NCBI GenBank assembly: GCA_002170735.1
Contig: NHIV01000048.1
Span: 1-6,009 of the forward strand
Length of the DNA: 6,009 nt
Direction of reading: 5' to 3'
Source of the DNA: a bacterium TMED198
GTDB lineage: Bacteria > Fidelibacterota > Marinisomatia > SCGC-AAA003-L08 > D37C17
Shown: one piece after another, positions 4,704 to 6,009 of the stretch
Layout of the letters: each line of letters opens with the position of its first letter
Numbering within the stretch: position 1 is the stretch's first letter
The notes under the pieces: model-generated
Told to the model about the DNA's origin: nothing
Databases searched by the model: none
The model's input: only the letters and a program-made list of their open reading frames with translations
Position numbers and translations under genes: made by a program

Positions 4704-6009
4704 TTACTTAATAAGCATAATCTTTTGAGTCTGAACCGTTGAGCCCGCTACAAGCTTCATAACGTACACTCCACTTGCCTGGTCAGCTGCGCTCCATGTT
4801 ACATTGTGAACGCCACCAGTTTGAATTCCATTAACCAGCTGATCAACAAGACGCCCTCTTATGTCATAGATAGCAAGGGTAATGTTCATATCTGCTGGAA
4901 CGCTGTATGAAATGCTTGTTGTTGGGTTGAATGGGTTTGGATATGCACCGTTCAATGAAGCGTTCATTGGAGTCTCTATAGTAGATAGAGAAATCTGATG
5001 CATTCCAACGTTCTGCCATTCAGTGCTACCCTCAACAGCAACATCCACAAGCTTACCTTCCGAAGAATCATAAACTTTAAATGTTACAGCATCACCCTGT
5101 TGGCAGTAGCCAGCAAACTCATCGCTGCCATCAAATCCCATCGCAGGAACATCTGTAAACTCACCGTTCCAATATCGAGATCCAACCACAACATCGCCGT
5201 TGTATGCCACAAGAACATCTTCTGATTCAAGAGCCTCGCCATCTATCATTGCGCTTTCAACAAAGTAGAACGCTTGGTTAGAAGACTGCAGGTACGCAAA
5301 CTCTTCTGGAACTTCTCTTACAGTATTAGCTGAAGAAGTTCTTGCCAAGCTACCTGTTCCTTCATAGCTAAAGCTTTGATCAGATAGAGATACAATCCAG
5401 TATCCCTTGTTTGGCTCAAGGTTATCAAGTGATCCGTACCAATCGTTTCCAATGTGCATGGCAGCAACACCCTCACCAGCAAGACCCCAAATTGATCCAG
5501 CAGCATCTCCAAGAGCCTCTACCACAGACTGAGAAGTCTGGAACGGATATGAAACTAAGTTATTACCTTCATGTAGATCATAAACAACCGCAGAGGTTCC
5601 GCCCTGGCCATCATCTTGTGTTGGCTCAGCCGCACCAAGAGATAGAGTCTGATCGCCTGACACCTTAACCCAGTAACCGCCTTGAGCAGTAACGTCGGTC
5701 AAACTACCAACGAATCCATCGCCGTTGTTATAAGCTACAACACCCTCTCCAATAACACCACTAGCAACACCACCAAAGATGGATGTTACGTCCGTTGCTG
5801 CTGGAAGAGAGTGGAAACTCACAAGGTTTGCACCATCGTGAAGTTCTACATTATAATCTGCAACACAGTCAGTTAATGGGTTCTCATCACACTCTCCACA
5901 ACCATCTGTGTAATCCCAACCATCAGCACCACCGAACCACTCATTTGCACAGTCAACTGCAAAATCATCGTACGTTCCGATAATTGGATTAAAGCATGCG
6001 TCAAACCCA
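4704..6009 (-). CDS. Secreted modular protein with sorting domain, N-terminus beyond window
   Basis: The frame is open from the right edge to TAA 4706-4704, giving 434 visible residues. The GTG at 5822 is an internal valine codon, not a start, because the homologous frame continues upstream. Visible residues 19-51 are Cys-rich, about one and a half units like the repeats of the 1-2581 gene (DGCGEC, then NPLTDC). Residues about 54-126 and 143-217 are two tandem copies of a beta-type module (LH(D/E)G.NLVS(F/Y) ... GYW). Residues about 242-330 carry the QAFYF / AYNGDVVVGSRYWNG / TDVPAMGFD module. Residues 356-434 are the C-terminal sorting tail (YPNPFNPTTSISYSVP, then Ig-like strands, IYDIRGRLV, GVYVMKL, final MLIK). 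The tail implies export through a type IX-like route in FCB bacteria. It is probably a surface or extracellular protein of the same family as its two downstream neighbours. No catalytic motif is visible. Confidence 0.92.
   Translation of the reverse strand, partial: GFDACFNPIIGTYDDFAVDCANEWFGGADGWDYTDGCGECDENPLTDCVADYNVELHDGANLVSFHSLPAATDVTSIFGGVASGVIGEGVVAYNNGDGFVGSLTDVTAQGGYWVKVSGDQTLSLGAAEPTQDDGQGGTSAVVYDLHEGNNLVSYPFQTSQSVVEALGDAAGSIWGLAGEGVAAMHIGNDWYGSLDNLEPNKGYWIVSLSDQSFSYEGTGSLARTSSANTVREVPEEFAYLQSSNQAFYFVESAMIDGEALESEDVLVAYNGDVVVGSRYWNGEFTDVPAMGFDGSDEFAGYCQQGDAVTFKVYDSSEGKLVDVAVEGSTEWQNVGMHQISLSTIETPMNASLNGAYPNPFNPTTSISYSVPADMNITLAIYDIRGRLVDQLVNGIQTGGVHNVTWSAADQASGVYVMKLVAGSTVQTQKIMLIK
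5358..5849 (-). repeat. Two diverged tandem copies of a ~75-residue beta-type module
   Basis: Copy 1 covers 5849-5631 and copy 2 covers 5582-5358, joined by a Gly/Thr/Asp linker. Shared landmarks in order are LH(D/E)G.NLVS, a GEGV turn in the middle, a (F/Y)GSL or VGSL strand, GYW(V/I), and a closing SL(G/S)DQ or GDQ.(L/F)S. The 1-2581 product has a third copy at its residues 38-111 (YPFQ, WIGSL, YF). The copies are too diverged to align at the DNA level, so the duplication is old. Function unknown; similar short beta modules are frequent spacers in FCB secreted proteins. Confidence 0.7.

Overview
The window looks like part of a chromosome from a bacterium of the FCB superphylum (Fibrobacterota-Chlorobiota-Bacteroidota and relatives), most plausibly a marine Candidatus Marinimicrobia (SAR406)-type lineage. 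The evidence is two secreted proteins ending in the type IX-secretion/FlgD-Ig-like tail with the YPNPFNP signature, the Asp/Cys-rich DCNGDC and CGVC repeats, and the C..(S/E)ACNYD..A motif common in marine FCB proteins. The phylum is an inference from protein style; no marker gene is present.

All four genes lie on the minus strand. In transcription order from the right edge: (1) 4704-6009, the C-terminal 434 residues of a secreted modular protein, followed by a strong intrinsic terminator (4636-4674). (2) 3833-4567, a 244-residue DsbA-like thioredoxin-fold lipoprotein whose frame is interrupted by one TGA exactly where the first catalytic cysteine belongs (U-P-H-C). I read it as a selenoprotein; a candidate bacterial SECIS hairpin lies just after the TGA. 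It has its own ribosome binding site and terminator (3778-3808). (3) 2684-3709, a complete 341-residue secreted protein with a TTG start, strong Shine-Dalgarno sequence and C-terminal sorting domain. (4) 1-2581, at least 860 residues of a secreted protein whose last 600 visible residues are 17 tandem Cys/Asp-rich units; it runs off the left edge with no stop.

The three large proteins are built from one kit of parts: a roughly 75-residue beta-type module (NLVSYPF type), a roughly 90-residue module (QAFYF ... GAFNGDVCVGA ... DVPAMG), the Cys-rich repeat units, and a C-terminal sorting tail (seen in two; gene 1 is cut off before its end). They look like secreted or surface proteins of one paralogous family. 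Between them sits a predicted thiol-disulfide oxidoreductase with selenocysteine in its active site. The 1-2581 product alone shows about 74 cysteines, so the inferred link is that the selenoprotein makes or repairs disulfides in these exported Cys-rich proteins. That link is a hypothesis from gene order and cysteine content only. The selenoprotein itself is strongly supported by the sequence, and ordinary gene calling would miss it as two fragments or a pseudogene.
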